The notes under the pieces: model-generated
Seen by the model: only the letters and a program-made list of their open reading frames with translations
The model's database searches: none
Told to the model about the DNA's origin: nothing
Shown: piece after piece, positions 31,261 to 44,375 of the stretch
Position numbering within the stretch: position 1 is the first letter of the stretch
Layout of the letters: every line of letters starts with the position of its first letter
Position numbers and translations under genes: made by a program
Source of the DNA: Marasmius tenuissimus
Taxonomy: Eukaryota; Basidiomycota; Agaricomycetes; Agaricales; Marasmiaceae
Direction of reading: 5' to 3'
NCBI GenBank assembly: GCA_029532415.1
Contig: JAQOTA010000036.1
Span: 62,001 to 126,000, forward strand
Length of the DNA: 64,000 bases

Positions 31261-34200
31261 CTATTCGGACGAATAAAATTCAAGTCCAAGATGTTCTCTA
31301 AAAGCGGAGAACTTGACATGACCCAAATTCTTGGTAAACATGTCCGCAGGATTGTAGGCACCGTCAATAAAGAAAAGATCGACCTTGCAGTCTGAAACAC
31401 ATTTGCGAATATAGTGATAGCGAATATCAATGTGTTTGGTGCGACATTCTTGAACTGGGTTAGAGGCGATAAAAATCAAGCCTTGATTATCTCCACATAT
31501 GGGGACGGGAGTCATATCAATCCCAAGTTCAGAGAGTAACTGTCAAATCCACACAGCCTGACGACTACAGTCGGATAGCGCCATATATTCAGCTTCAGTG
31601 GATGAAAGTGCAACAGTCTTCTGGGCACATGATTGCCAACAGAAGATGCCACCTGCCAATTTGAAGAAATAACCCGTGATTGACCGACACTTGATAGGAT
31701 CAGCAGCCCAATCAGAATCAGTGAATGCTAGTAAACCTCCGTCAGAGGCTCCATCATAGACCAATGCATAGTCTGGAGTTCCTGCAAGATAGCGGCAAAT
31801 ATAAAGCACCTTCTTCAGGTGATCCTCCGATGGATTAGCAGAGAATTGAGAAAGCTTTGTAACAGCGTAGGCAATATCTGGATGAGTGCCAAGCATGATA
31901 TACAGAAGCAATCCAATCACTGATTGATATCGAGTGTGACGTTCAGGATCAACAGGACCTTCGTTGGGTTGTGGAATATAGCCGGCGGGAAGAGGAGTAT
32001 CTGCTGCTTTTGCATTCTGCATGCCAAATCACTTCAAGACCTTCTTCAAATAGTCGGTCTGGTCAAGAAGGATTTTACGGCCTTTGCGACAAATACGCAT
32101 GCACAGGAACTCTTTAACTTCTCCAGGATCACGGTATTCCCAACGAGCCATAAACTCGGCTTTCTTCTTTTCGACAAAGGCTTTGTTGGGTCCAAGGAAT
32201 AATGCATCGTCGACATAGATCAAAGCAATACATTCTTCACCAGTCTCACAATCTTTGCAGATGAAGAGACCTGCATTGGAAGTTAAGCGTTTGAAGCCCA
32301 TTACTTCCATGGACGAGCTGAGAGCACGCCACCACTCAAGAGCGGCCTGCTTCAGTCCATATAATGCATGGTGAAGGTGATAGACTTTGCCTTCCTGACC
32401 CTTAACCTTGAAACCTTCAGGTTGATCCATATAGATCTCTTCTTTAAGTTCACCATAAAGAAAGGCGTTCTTCACATCCAATGCCTGAATGTGCCAGTTT
32501 TTGAGAGCTGCAAGTGCGAGCATCATCCGTACAGTTTCAAACCGTACAACTGGTGAGAAGATCTCATTAAAATCGACTCCTTTGACCTGAGAGAAACCCT
32601 TGGCAACAAGTCGAGCTTTCTTTTGACCGTCTGACTTAACGTCAAACACCCATCTATTCTTGACAGCCTTGCGACCTTTAGGTAGGTCAACCAATTCAAA
32701 GACCTTGCACTTGCGAAGAGCCTCTAGTTCATCACAGCAAGCAGCCTTCCATTCTCTCTGCTGTTCGGCTGGCAGCTTCAGTATGTCACGGAGAGTCCAC
32801 TCTCGAATGTTAGACATATCGGTGAGGTCGTCGTGAACGGGAACTGCCCGATTTAACAGATAGATCACGAAACTCACTCCCCCTTCCTGGGATAATTGTT
32901 GCACTAAGCTATCAGGTTGACTCCCCCTGGAGTTACACATGGTAGACAGACTGACACGATTAGTCCCAGGAACCTTTCTGGGTCTGCCTCTCCTACGAGT
33001 AGTAGGTGGATCCATGGGCTCTCTATCACCCGTGGCATCTCTCCATGTAGAATTTTTCTCCATATCACGCACAATGCGTGAGGGATTATTTGGGTCTCAT
33101 TGTTTACCAAATACGTTATCAGGTTGCTTAGTACCCATCTGTTTCCTGCCTGAACACCTTGGCGGTGGAGTCTGCTCTTGTCCACCCACTAGTGTAGGTG
33201 GCCTAGGAGGCTGGAACGGAGGATCAGGATCAGGATGTTGACGTTCACCCTGAGGTACAAGACCATCTCCATCATCGTCATGAGGAGATTCCGATCGCTT
33301 TGGAAGGTTGTCAGGAGGATAAAGATTGTCATCAGATAAATCCTTATCACTATCCGAAGAGAAGTTGGGATTTTCACCCAATACTGGCGGTATTTCAGGG
33401 ATTTCACCCACTGGGGTAAAGCCATGCGGTTTCTTATCAGAACACTTCGGGAACAAGTTTTCATCGAATAGAGCAGTAGCGCTTTTGAAGATATTATTGT
33501 TCGACATCTTCATGAAGACATATCCTTTCATGCCTTCCTGAAAACCAATAAAGGTCATCAGTTCGGAATGCGGAGATAACTTGTTAACTTGACGCTTTTC
33601 CGGAATAAATGCATACGCTGCACATCCGAAGACTTGGAGATCAGAAACATCCAGTGCACTGCCATGCAACTTCTCATGCAGGGTCAACCAACATAAACGC
33701 TGGGACGGCGTCCGATTGTGAAGTGCAACAGCGTGCAACACACAGAATTCCCACCAAGAAGGTGGAAGACAAGCATCAAAGCGAAGAGCTTGAGCTTTCT
33801 CGACAATGGTCTGATTGAACTGTTCTGCACAACCATTCTGTTCCGGCGTATATGGAATGCTGGTCAGAATTTTGATACTGTGCTCCTTTAGTACATCATC
33901 GAAGGCATCCAATTTGTACTCTCCCCCTCCATCGGACATCCATTCCTTAATATCAACACCGAATTGTACCTTCACCATAGCTATAAAGTCACGGAGCATC
34001 TTGACAGAGTCAGATTTGTGTCGCATGAGCATTGTCCAGCCATGTGAAGTACAGTCGTCGACAAACGACATATACCATTTATATTTGTGGTACGACTCAG
34101 TGGGGAATTGTTTGAGGTCGGAGTGGATTTTCTCGAAGGGTTTCAAGGCACGGGTAGTAGAGTCAGGGAACGATCTGGAGTGCATCTTTCCTTCTGCACA

Positions 34201-35828
34201 TCCTCGGCATAACCGGGTTTTCTTCAGTTTTCAGTCGAATTCTGGGAAGTTCTTAGTATGCTTCCGAGCTTTATCCAGAGCCTTGTCTGAACAATGTCCA
34301 AAACGTCTGTGTGGAACCTTGTAGTCAACTTTGTCCATTGTTGACTTGGCCATTAAGCTCCGAGCAGAGGCTTTCTGCGAGCTAACCCAATAAATGGTTT
34401 GACCAGGCATGAGCGGGTAAGATACCAATGATTGGTGTCGACCCTTGTGATAAAAAGCCAATTTGCTAGACGATCCATGTACTTGCAGACCACCTTGTAA
34501 GAACTCTCCAAGCGAGAGAAGTCGAATTGACAGAAGCAGAACATAATAGACAGGATAGAGTCGCGTAATGTGTTCCTCCATACGACCTTCAGATCCTTCA
34601 ACAGAATGAGAGATGAATACAGTCCCTTTTCCCTTAATTTGGATAGGGTTGTCCTTCTGTGCAGTGTTTAGCTGCGGTCCATTGTTCATGGGTTTGTACT
34701 CGGCGAAATCTTCGAGATCATAAGTAAAGTGTGATGAAGCACCTGAATCGACGATCCACTCTTGCGAGTTTCCAGTCGCCTTCTTTCCCTTACAATTGGC
34801 ACATGTGGCAAAGTGATCACCAATATATTGCGCAAATTTCATATGGGACACGATATCCGAACTACTACGTTTAGAAGCGGCTAATAAAGTGGCGCACTGT
34901 AGGTTCGTATCAGTGTTAGAAGAAAGACTGAGATAAGGCACTTGCCTGTCATCGTCAGATTCCTCAGATCCGATGGAGACCGAATCGTACTCAACATCGT
35001 CGGAAAAACCAGCGGCATCTGCAATCTCGCTGTTAATGTCCATGGCACTTCCACTCGCAATCTCCGTATACAAAGAATTGTTAACAGCGTTCAACGCGAT
35101 ATGATCCTCACGCTCAGAGTCGGAGTCTTCATAGAAAGAATCATAGAGGTCGTAAACCTTCTCAACGCTCTTAGCACGCTTTGCAGGTGGAGCAGTGGAG
35201 AAGGGACCATCAATACAATGCTTAAGGGAGGAAGAGGAAGCAGCCGCATATCCCTGTTCCATAGGTTCAAGGACATGGGCATACTTGGGAACACCAAGAC
35301 GATCGGCAAGACTGCGAGCAGCCTGAGCATTCTCAAAAACAGTACCACCAGAGGTAGCACCAGAGAAACGCTGCATGTGGAGTGGATCCCGGGATCGGTC
35401 CGCGGGATGTACAACAGATGGAATATCAGGAACAATGGGTGGTGATGAGATGGACAAATGAGAGAGGGAAGCAATATGAGAATGACCCTTGTGAGAGGAG
35501 TCACCCTTATTGTCCTGAGAATCACCCTTCTTCTTCCTGCCACATTGGTTGTTCTTCTTCTTCTGGTCATTGTTGTTCTTAGACTGGTTGTTATTGTTAG
35601 ACATTGACGAAGGAGGATTAGACTGTTGGTTAAACTTCGGGTCCTTGTCCTTCTTCTTGACAGAAGAAATACGTGACGCGAGAGGAGTGGGTTTCCAGGA
35701 TTCGTAGTGGTTAATGACAGCATCACGAGCCACTTCGAAAGTAAGTTCAGCTGGCAAGTTACCATTGGTAGCAAATTCACGAGCATTGGCCCATGACTGT
35801 GGAATAATAGAGAGGAGGAGCATGGCTC
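31261..35828 (-). pseudogene. Element A gag-pol remnant
   Basis: The order on the minus strand is partial gag, protease (WIVDSGASSHF), GAG-pre-integrase zinc site (RRFGHCS, CRGCAEGKMH), integrase core, RT with YVDD, RNase H and the C-terminal tail. In-frame TGA codons interrupt it at 34233-34231, about 33098-33096, 32028-32026 and 31545-31543. The first and last are shared with D. The one near 33097 replaces Gly GGA and the one at 32027 replaces Arg CGA. Many Arg codons of D are Cys, His or Gln here. Confidence 0.88.
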
Positions 35829-36149
35829 TGTTGAATCCGTGGACTATAATTAGATCCCGGTATATCCAAAGTCCCGGTTCATACTTCCCGCCATTGTATT
35901 ATGCGGGACAATGCATTCGCTATTGTTCTATTCCTTATTGTTTACTATGCTCATATGTACAATTTCTATTGTCGTTCTTATATGGTAACTCTATTATATC
36001 TACATGTATATAAGCTCGTAGTTCTCTACTTGAATCTACAGTGTGCTTGAGCTTCTATGTCTCGCCTCTACCTCTCTAAACTCCTCTCTGGTAAGTAGTA
36101 GTGTAGCCATGTTGTAGTCCTCTGTGCTAGGCATCATGCCAGCTCATCA
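35829..36149 (+). repeat. 5' LTR of element B (321 bp)
   Basis: Begins TGTTGAATCCGTGG and ends CTCATCA, followed directly by GGTTATGGGCCC. It contains a TATATAAG box near 36007 and a splice-donor-like GGTAAGTAG downstream. Confidence 0.85.
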
Positions 36150-36161
36150 GGTTATGGGCCC
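36150..36161 (+). promoter_or_regulatory. Primer-binding site, initiator tRNA-Met anticodon arm
   Basis: GGTTATGGGCCC directly follows the LTR. It can pair with the initiator tRNA-Met anticodon loop and stem (GGGCTCATAACC type, one mismatch) and not with a tRNA 3' end, as in Drosophila copia and yeast Ty5 half-tRNA priming. Confidence 0.6.
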
Positions 36162-37723
36162 TGGTTAGCCCGACTACAATGATGAGCGCCTTGATGGCTG
36201 CTGTCAGCGACGAGCGCCCCTAGGCTGCTGTCATCGGCTAGCTAGGCTAGACCTGTATGTTGCCATCGACCTCTTAATTGAGTGCTCGATCTATGGCATT
36301 GATGTACATCCTTCGACGACATCGGATCTCAGGGATCCAATGCTCCTCGTTGAGCATAGCGCCTTGATGGCTGCTCCCTGTGTTGATTAGGCATGCTGAT
36401 GCTGTCTTTTCTAGATCCAACACCAAACAACCTAACCTCTTACTACCATGTTCAACGTTAAGAAATTCTTCTCCGGTCGCTTCAATGGCACTGGATTCCG
36501 CCAGACCTATAACGGCGAAATGGAAGCTGTAACCAAGGCTCAAGGCCTTTATCGTCACCTTACTGGTGCGGCTAAGAAGCCAACGTACCCCCTGGAGGAC
36601 ATCATTCCGACCATTACGGTCACTCCTTCCCCCAGTGCGGCAGCTACGCCTGCAGCTGCACCTGCTGATTCCGATCAGGAACCTGATCGGGCGGACCCTA
36701 CTGAAGCCCAGATCACGGCGTACAACACCGTGCTGGAAGCATGGGAGGAGAAAGACCTCCAGCTGATGGGTATCATTCAATTGACCTCTACGAAGGAAGT
36801 CTTTGAACCTCTCAAGGACATGGATGCTGCAAAAGCCTGGTCCACCATCGTCACCACCTACGGTGAACCAACTTTGTCTGCCATCTATGGCGACTTTGTC
36901 AAGTTGGTGTCCTTCCGGCTTACCACCAGTCATCCCCAGGCTGGCATCGCCAAGTTCAAACACTACATTGAACGTCTTGCCGAGGTCGGGGTTGAACTCC
37001 CCGAGTTGATCAAAGCCCTTCTTCTCATTGCAGCTATTCCTCCCGAATGGGACGCCGCTTCCTCCAAGTCCCTTTATGACTTTGATAGGGATCCTGAGAG
37101 CTCCAGCGCCCTCACTGTCGCCGACGTTCATGAAGCCATCATGATTGAATACAAGCGCCAGAACCCTCAGCTTGCCAACCGTCTCTCTGCAGTCAAGCGT
37201 GCTGGTGACCGCGAGCCATCTTTTGGTCAGCAGCAGCGTCCACCACAGCAACGTCAGCAGCGTGGACAGCAGCAGCGTGGTCAACAGCGTCAACCACAGC
37301 AGCAGCAGCAACGCCCTTCTTCGAACCAGAACAACAGTAAGAAGAAGAAGCAGCAGCAGCGTGGTACCCGCGGTGGTATCAATCAGCATCAGGGTCCCGG
37401 CAACGCCGGCGGTAACAACGGTGGTAACAATCGGTCGCATGGGCACTCTCATCTGGCATCCTATGCATCCGTCGTAGCTTCCCCCGCTCCTACCCGTCCT
37501 TATTCCTTGATCACCGACCGCAGGGAACGTATCACGTTGAACGCAGTCAATAACTCCTTGCGCGCCAAGATTGCCAGCGCCCCTCCTGTTCACGCTATGG
37601 GATCACCGCCCCCAGCTCACTTCACCGGTCACTGGGACAAATCCTGCGACAGCACTGTCCCTCAGCCAGTTGTGAAGAAGAATCTGGCTGCCATGCAGTC
37701 CTTCACTGGCTTCAAGCCATCTC

Positions 37724-38103
37724 TGTCAGCAATCACCAGATCTGACCTGGTGACGCGTCGCACTAAGCTTTCAGACAAGAGGGAACGAGGCAAAGATAAG
37801 AGAACTCTATACTGGTGAGGAATAAACCAGCTCAAGACTGGGGAATACATGCAGAGTATCTACTTCTTATATACTACTGAGAGGACTATGGCGTGTGTCT
37901 ACGGTGAGATATGACATCAAGGTATGACATTGTGAAACAGTATCTGAAACAGGACCAACATGTGTCTACAGCATGTGGGTCCCTTCATGTATCTACCATG
38001 TGTCTATATGATAAGATATGAGTCATGTGAGGGATAAGATATAGATAAGATGGAAAATGATAAGATAAGGAGAAAAGATAAGATAGGAGGGAAATTCATG
38101 ACA
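37724..38103 (+). mobile_element. Solo LTR inserted in element B
   Basis: A 380-bp insert with TGTCA at the left end and TGACA at the right end (37724 and 38103), flanked by the 5-bp duplication ATCTC (37719-37723 and 38104-38108). Element C keeps the unoccupied site (CCATCTGAGTCAG on its sense strand). The right part is rich in GATAAGAT repeats. The parent element was not found in the window; its family is unknown, probably gypsy-like by size and 5-bp duplication. Confidence 0.82.
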
Positions 38104-38573
38104 ATCTCAGTCAGTATTTGATGATGTCTGTGGAGCACGTTCCCTTGCTGACAGACTTGGTGCCCCCAAGACGGCGCGGTATCTCAAACCCTGCAAACAG
38201 ATCGTCACGTCCGCCACCAATCATTTGCTCCAGGACTGCATTGAACAACCACGTGCGTCCTCGTCCAAGCGTCTTTTGGAGGATGATGAGGGATATGAGG
38301 GAGCCGGATCTCCTTCTTCTACTTCTTCTAAACGCTCTCGTAGCACTGATCCTGATGAAGATGTAGAGATGGATTGGGGATCTGACGACGCTATGGAAGA
38401 CATGACTTCTCTATTCGGTAATGATGTTGACAATGACATTGCCGAAGCTGCAGGAGTAGAGGACGTCCCGGATGATGTCTCTCTTGGATTGTTCCACAAT
38501 GACAGGCAAGTACCATACCTTGACCTGCTTTCCCAAGCTGATGCAAACCCACAGCGCTGCTCTCAACTAGTTG

Positions 38574-40409
38574 GTATCAGTAGTTCGCGTCGTAGTCGTA
38601 GTGATCTGGCATCACTTGTAAATTTTTGCAATGCTATTTCGACCCACTTTGTGGGATGTACTCAATGTAAGGGAAAGAAAAGTGTGAACAATGCACAGGG
38701 TTGGCTCCTTGATTCTGGTGCCTCCTCTCATTTCACGAACGATATGAATGACTTCACTGAATATGAATCGCTTGATGGCCCTATCGTAAATACTGCGAAT
38801 AAAGGCAACCCTATACAGATCAAGGGTAAAGGCACTGTATTCATTAAGCATAACGTTGAAGGACATGACGGGAAACTTACTGAGCGCGTTTCGCGTCTCT
38901 ATCCTGTCTATTACATACCTCAATTGGACATACGTCTACTATCAATGGGAGAGTTCCTTCAAGATGGTCTATCAATTCGTGGAAACGCGAAGAAGTTAGC
39001 CTTCTACTCATCACAGCGACGACAGTTGCTTGTTTCCTACCCTCATATGCCTGGTCAAACCATTTATTGGGTACACTCACAGAAAGCATCTGCTGAGGTT
39101 TTAATGGCCAAGTCAGTCGTTTATAACGCCGACTACAATATTGAGCACAGACGCTTTGGGCATCCGTCGGATAAAGCCCTGAATAAAGCTCGGAAACATA
39201 CAAAAGGTTTCCCACTTGACCTTAAGATGCTTACTAAGAAGACACCTCTGTGTCGTGGTTGTGCTGAAGGCAAGATGCATGAGAAATCGTTCCCCAACTC
39301 TACTACTAGAGCTTCTAAACTGTTTGAACGCATACATTCGGATTTGAAGTCGTACCCGGCTGAATCATATCACCGGTACAAGTACTACATCTCTTTTCTT
39401 GATGACTGCACGTCCTACGTTTGGACCTCCAAGCTCAAAACGAAAGACGAGGCAGTACCCACTTTGAGGGACTTCCTTACTATGGTCAAGACGCAATTCA
39501 ATGCTGTTGTCAAGACCTGGATGTCTGATGAAGGGGGAGAGTACAAAGGAGATAAGTTCAATGCAGTACTGAAAGAGTATGGGATCCAGAGGGATCAAAG
39601 CATACCGTATACACCACAACAAAACAGTCGTGCTGAACAATTCAACAGGACAATTCATGAGAAGGCTGAAGCTCTTTGCTTTGAAGCTTGCATGCCTCAG
39701 TCCTGGTGGGAATTCTGCCATGTGCACGCCGTCCACCTCTACAATCGCACTCCTGTGCAACGTTTGAGCTGGCGAACTCCGTTCGAAATGCTTTACGGCG
39801 AAGCACCTGATGTTTCACATCTCCGAGTTATGGGTTGTGCAGCCTATGTCTTCATTGCTGAAGATCGTAGGAAGAATAAGCTCGCTCCTCACAGTGAGTT
39901 GATGACCTTCATTGGCTATCAAGATGGGATGAAAGGCTTCCTGTTCATGCAAAGTAATAATTCCGTATTCAAAGGTAGCACTGCACTGTTCGATGAGACG
40001 CTGTATAATAAGTGTCCTGATGCCAAAACTCGCGGCTTCACATCTGTCGGTAGTGAACCATTTACTTTGGGTGAAAATCCCAACATTCCTTTGGAAGATG
40101 AAGACTCTGATGACGGATGGGACGATACTCTGTTCCCAGATCTCAGACGTCGCTCCGAACCTTCTAAGAGATCAGAACCTCAGGTTGACAAACCTGCAGG
40201 TGGCCCTGCGCCAGGGGATGTGCCACTCCCTCAATCTGGTCCTCCGACGCCTCCAGGCAAACCTGCCGTTCCTCCGCCTGCACCAGCAGCGGATGGTCCA
40301 CGCCGGTTTTCGAGGCAGCAGAAGGGTACAATGCAACCTGGTAATATATTTGGGGAAAAGCGGAACCCAAATAAACCCTCAGATATTATTCGCGACTTAG
40401 AGAATAAGA
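38574..40409. repeat. Left arm of 1836-bp inverted repeat (element B pol)
   Basis: Pairs with 42540-44375 in opposite orientation; position sums are constant at 82949. Overlapping open frames on both strands have identical translations in the two arms (for example 38612-38923 with 44026-44337, 39365-39760 with 43189-43584, 39993-40400 with 42549-42956), so the nucleotide sequences must be almost or fully identical. Confidence 0.9.
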
Positions 40410-42243
40410 ATACTTGGAGAAACGTCACTGGAGACAAAGAACCTTCACATCCAGTTGATCGTCCCAGCTCTTCGCAATCTAGGAAAGGCAAAGGTGGTAA
40501 AAAGGGGATTCCTGGTCCACTTCCGCCTCCGCCTGCTCCAGAACCCAGTGGAAGCACTGAGTCGCATGAGGAAGAAAGCGTAGTCGAAAGACTGACCCAA
40601 GAAGGGGGAGTAGGATTCGTGATTTACCTGTTGAACAATGCCGTTCCAGTTCACGATTCGCTTCCAACATCTGATACTCCTGATTTCTCTAACATCAGAG
40701 AGTGGACACTCCGTGATATTCTAAAGTTGCCTGTCGAGCAACAGAAGGAATGGAAGAACGCTTGCCACGAAGAACTTGAGGCACTTTGTGAGCACAAGGT
40801 CTTCGAACTCTGTGACTTGCCTAACAGTCGCAAAGCCATCAGAAATAGATGGGTCTTCGACGTTAAGTCAAATGGTCGCAAGAAAGCGAGACTTGTTGCC
40901 AAAGGTTTCTCTCAGGTTGAAGGTGTCGACTTTGATGAGATCTTCTCACCAGTTGTTCGTTATGAGACTGTTTGTATGATGCTTGCTCTCACAGCTCTCA
41001 AGAACTGGTACATCACCTCTGTTGATGTTAAGAACACCTTCCTTTATGGCAATCTTGTTGAGGAGATGTACATGGAACAACCTGAAGGCTTCAAAGTCAA
41101 GGGCCAAGAACGTAAGGTACTACACCTGTGTTGTGCATTATATGGACTGAAGCAAGCTGCCCTTGAGTGGTGGCGAACCCTCAGCTTGTCCATGGAAGTA
41201 TTGGGATTCAAACGTAAAGATTCGAAGAGTGGTGAAGTTGTGTATGCAATCATATACAATGCACTCTTCATAGGTCCTAACAAAGCTTTTGTTGACAAGA
41301 AGAAAGCCGAGTTCATGGCTTGATGGGAATGCCACAATATGGGTGATGCTAGCGAGTGTCTCTGCATGAGCATTTGTTGCGAAGGCAACAAGATCATGAT
41401 TGACCAGAAGGATTATCTGAAGACAGTCCTTGAACATTCTGGGATGCAGAATGCAAAAGGTGCTGCTATGCCCTTACCTGCTGGCTATGTGCCAACTCCC
41501 AATGATGGTCCAGTCAATCCTGCCATTTGCTCCAACTTCCAGTCTGTGATTGGGTCACTTCTGTACATAATGCTGGGCACACATCCAGATATTGCCTATG
41601 CAGTTACAAAGGTTTCCCAGTTCTCTTCTAATTCAACAAAGGAACACCTCAATAAAGCTCTGTATATCTGCTGCTATCTTGCTGGCACATCAGATTATTC
41701 ACTTGTCTACGATGGTAACTCTGATGGAGGTCTTCTCATGTTCACAGACTCGGATTGGGCTGCTGATCCCATCAAATGCCGTTCGATCACTGGTTACTTC
41801 TTCAAGTTAGCAGGCAGCATCTTCTTGTGGCAATCACATGCCCAAAAGTAGCACTCTCTTCCACTGAGGCTGAGTATATGGCACTGTTGGATTGCAGTCG
41901 TCAAGCTTCCTGGATAAGATTGCTACTCTCTGAGCTTGGAATCGACTTAGGTCCTATTCCAATCTGCGGAGACAATCAGGGCTCTATCTTCATTGCATCT
42001 AATCTGGTTCAAGAACGCCAAACCAAGCACATCGATATTCGATATCATTACATCCGATTGTGTGTTGAAGATGGCAAAGTCGAGTTGTTCTTTATTGAAG
42101 GAGTCTATAATCCCGCAGACATGTTTACAAAGAATCTCAGACATGAGAAGTTCTTACGGTTCAGAGATCACCTTGGACTTGAATTCTATTCATCCACTTG
42201 ATTCGCTCAGATGTGCTTTTCAGCTGCACTTAGCGAGGGGGTG

Positions 42244-42539
42244 TGTTGAATCCGGGGACTATAATTAGATCCCGGTATATCCAAAGTCCCGGTTCATACT
42301 TCCTGCCATCATATTATGTGGGACTATTGTTCCATTTTATCATTTCTACTTATGATCATATGTACAATTTTCATTGTCGTCCTTATATGGTATTTACTAT
42401 AGTCTCTACATGTATATAAGCTCGTAGTTCTCTACTTGAATTGACAGTGTGCTTGAGCTTCTACGTCTCGCCTCTATCTCTCTAAACTCCTCTCTGGTAA
42501 GTAGTAGTGTAGCCATGTTGTAGTCCTCCGCGCTAGGCG
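42244..42539 (+). repeat. Truncated 3' LTR of element B
   Basis: Begins TGTTGAATCCGG right after the polypurine tract and runs to GCGCTAGGCG at 42539, where homology to other family LTRs ends about 20 bp before the expected end and element C pol begins in reverse orientation. It differs at many sites from the 5' LTR of B, so B is not a simple young insertion. Confidence 0.8.
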
Positions 42540-44375
42540 TCTTATTCTCTAAGTCGCGAATAATATCTGAGGGTTTATTTGGGTTCCGCTTTTCCCCAAA
42601 TATATTACCAGGTTGCATTGTACCCTTCTGCTGCCTCGAAAACCGGCGTGGACCATCCGCTGCTGGTGCAGGCGGAGGAACGGCAGGTTTGCCTGGAGGC
42701 GTCGGAGGACCAGATTGAGGGAGTGGCACATCCCCTGGCGCAGGGCCACCTGCAGGTTTGTCAACCTGAGGTTCTGATCTCTTAGAAGGTTCGGAGCGAC
42801 GTCTGAGATCTGGGAACAGAGTATCGTCCCATCCGTCATCAGAGTCTTCATCTTCCAAAGGAATGTTGGGATTTTCACCCAAAGTAAATGGTTCACTACC
42901 GACAGATGTGAAGCCGCGAGTTTTGGCATCAGGACACTTATTATACAGCGTCTCATCGAACAGTGCAGTGCTACCTTTGAATACGGAATTATTACTTTGC
43001 ATGAACAGGAAGCCTTTCATCCCATCTTGATAGCCAATGAAGGTCATCAACTCACTGTGAGGAGCGAGCTTATTCTTCCTACGATCTTCAGCAATGAAGA
43101 CATAGGCTGCACAACCCATAACTCGGAGATGTGAAACATCAGGTGCTTCGCCGTAAAGCATTTCGAACGGAGTTCGCCAGCTCAAACGTTGCACAGGAGT
43201 GCGATTGTAGAGGTGGACGGCGTGCACATGGCAGAATTCCCACCAGGACTGAGGCATGCAAGCTTCAAAGCAAAGAGCTTCAGCCTTCTCATGAATTGTC
43301 CTGTTGAATTGTTCAGCACGACTGTTTTGTTGTGGTGTATACGGTATGCTTTGATCCCTCTGGATCCCATACTCTTTCAGTACTGCATTGAACTTATCTC
43401 CTTTGTACTCTCCCCCTTCATCAGACATCCAGGTCTTGACAACAGCATTGAATTGCGTCTTGACCATAGTAAGGAAGTCCCTCAAAGTGGGTACTGCCTC
43501 GTCTTTCGTTTTGAGCTTGGAGGTCCAAACGTAGGACGTGCAGTCATCAAGAAAAGAGATGTAGTACTTGTACCGGTGATATGATTCAGCCGGGTACGAC
43601 TTCAAATCCGAATGTATGCGTTCAAACAGTTTAGAAGCTCTAGTAGTAGAGTTGGGGAACGATTTCTCATGCATCTTGCCTTCAGCACAACCACGACACA
43701 GAGGTGTCTTCTTAGTAAGCATCTTAAGGTCAAGTGGGAAACCTTTTGTATGTTTCCGAGCTTTATTCAGGGCTTTATCCGACGGATGCCCAAAGCGTCT
43801 GTGCTCAATATTGTAGTCGGCGTTATAAACGACTGACTTGGCCATTAAAACCTCAGCAGATGCTTTCTGTGAGTGTACCCAATAAATGGTTTGACCAGGC
43901 ATATGAGGGTAGGAAACAAGCAACTGTCGTCGCTGTGATGAGTAGAAGGCTAACTTCTTCGCGTTTCCACGAATTGATAGACCATCTTGAAGGAACTCTC
44001 CCATTGATAGTAGACGTATGTCCAATTGAGGTATGTAATAGACAGGATAGAGACGCGAAACGCGCTCAGTAAGTTTCCCGTCATGTCCTTCAACGTTATG
44101 CTTAATGAATACAGTGCCTTTACCCTTGATCTGTATAGGGTTGCCTTTATTCGCAGTATTTACGATAGGGCCATCAAGCGATTCATATTCAGTGAAGTCA
44201 TTCATATCGTTCGTGAAATGAGAGGAGGCACCAGAATCAAGGAGCCAACCCTGTGCATTGTTCACACTTTTCTTTCCCTTACATTGAGTACATCCCACAA
44301 AGTGGGTCGAAATAGCATTGCAAAAATTTACAAGTGATGCCAGATCACTACGACTACGACGCGAACTACTGATAC
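42540..44375. repeat. Right arm of 1836-bp inverted repeat (element C pol)
   Basis: Reverse-complement partner of 38574-40409. The inner edge is the abrupt B/C junction at 42539/42540. At the outer edge identity fades into ordinary family divergence just past 44375 (first mismatch pairs with 38573). Confidence 0.9.

Larger units (their letters stand above)
30962..35828 (-). mobile_element. Copia family-1 element A, truncated, minus strand
   Basis: Same family as element D. It has a 3' LTR at 31219-30962, a polypurine tract just inside it, and pol plus part of gag. It stops at 35828 inside gag, exactly where the LTR of element B begins. The matching part of D upstream of 53905 (5' LTR, leader and gag start) is missing. 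The sequence differs from D mainly by CpG transitions. Confidence 0.88.
36448..42201 (+). pseudogene. Element B gag-pol remnant
   Basis: Gag starts MFNVKKFFSGRFNGTGF and has a long Gln/Arg-rich low-complexity part (37220-37370). The frame is broken by the solo LTR at 37724. It resumes with the protease WLLDSGASSHF, zinc site, integrase, then RT up to a TGA at 41321-41323 (in MA-stop-WEC, where D has Arg). The RT catalytic YVDD seen in D is lost (reads IIYNALF). Downstream SECLCMSICCEG shows Cys where D has Arg. A 4-nt deletion near 41849 (AQK-stop) shifts the RNase H frame, which continues to 42201. Confidence 0.88.
35829..42539 (+). mobile_element. Copia family-2 element B, plus strand, defective
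   Basis: It has a 5' LTR (35829-36149), primer-binding site (36150-36161), gag from ATG 36448, pol to 42201, a polypurine tract (AGCGAGGGGGTG) and a 3' LTR start at 42244 that breaks off at 42539, where element C begins in the opposite orientation. A solo LTR of another element interrupts it at 37724-38103. Confidence 0.88.

Noticed and set aside
33815..34324. 169-codon plus-strand frame inside element A, and similar antisense frames in B, C and D (for example 55410-55928)
   Set aside because: Antisense shadows of integrase; they recur in every copy only because the sense sequence is conserved.
36274..37593. 439-codon minus-strand frame opposite element B gag
   Set aside because: Shadow of the gag frame; composition is Thr/Leu/Arg repeats from the Gln-rich coding strand.
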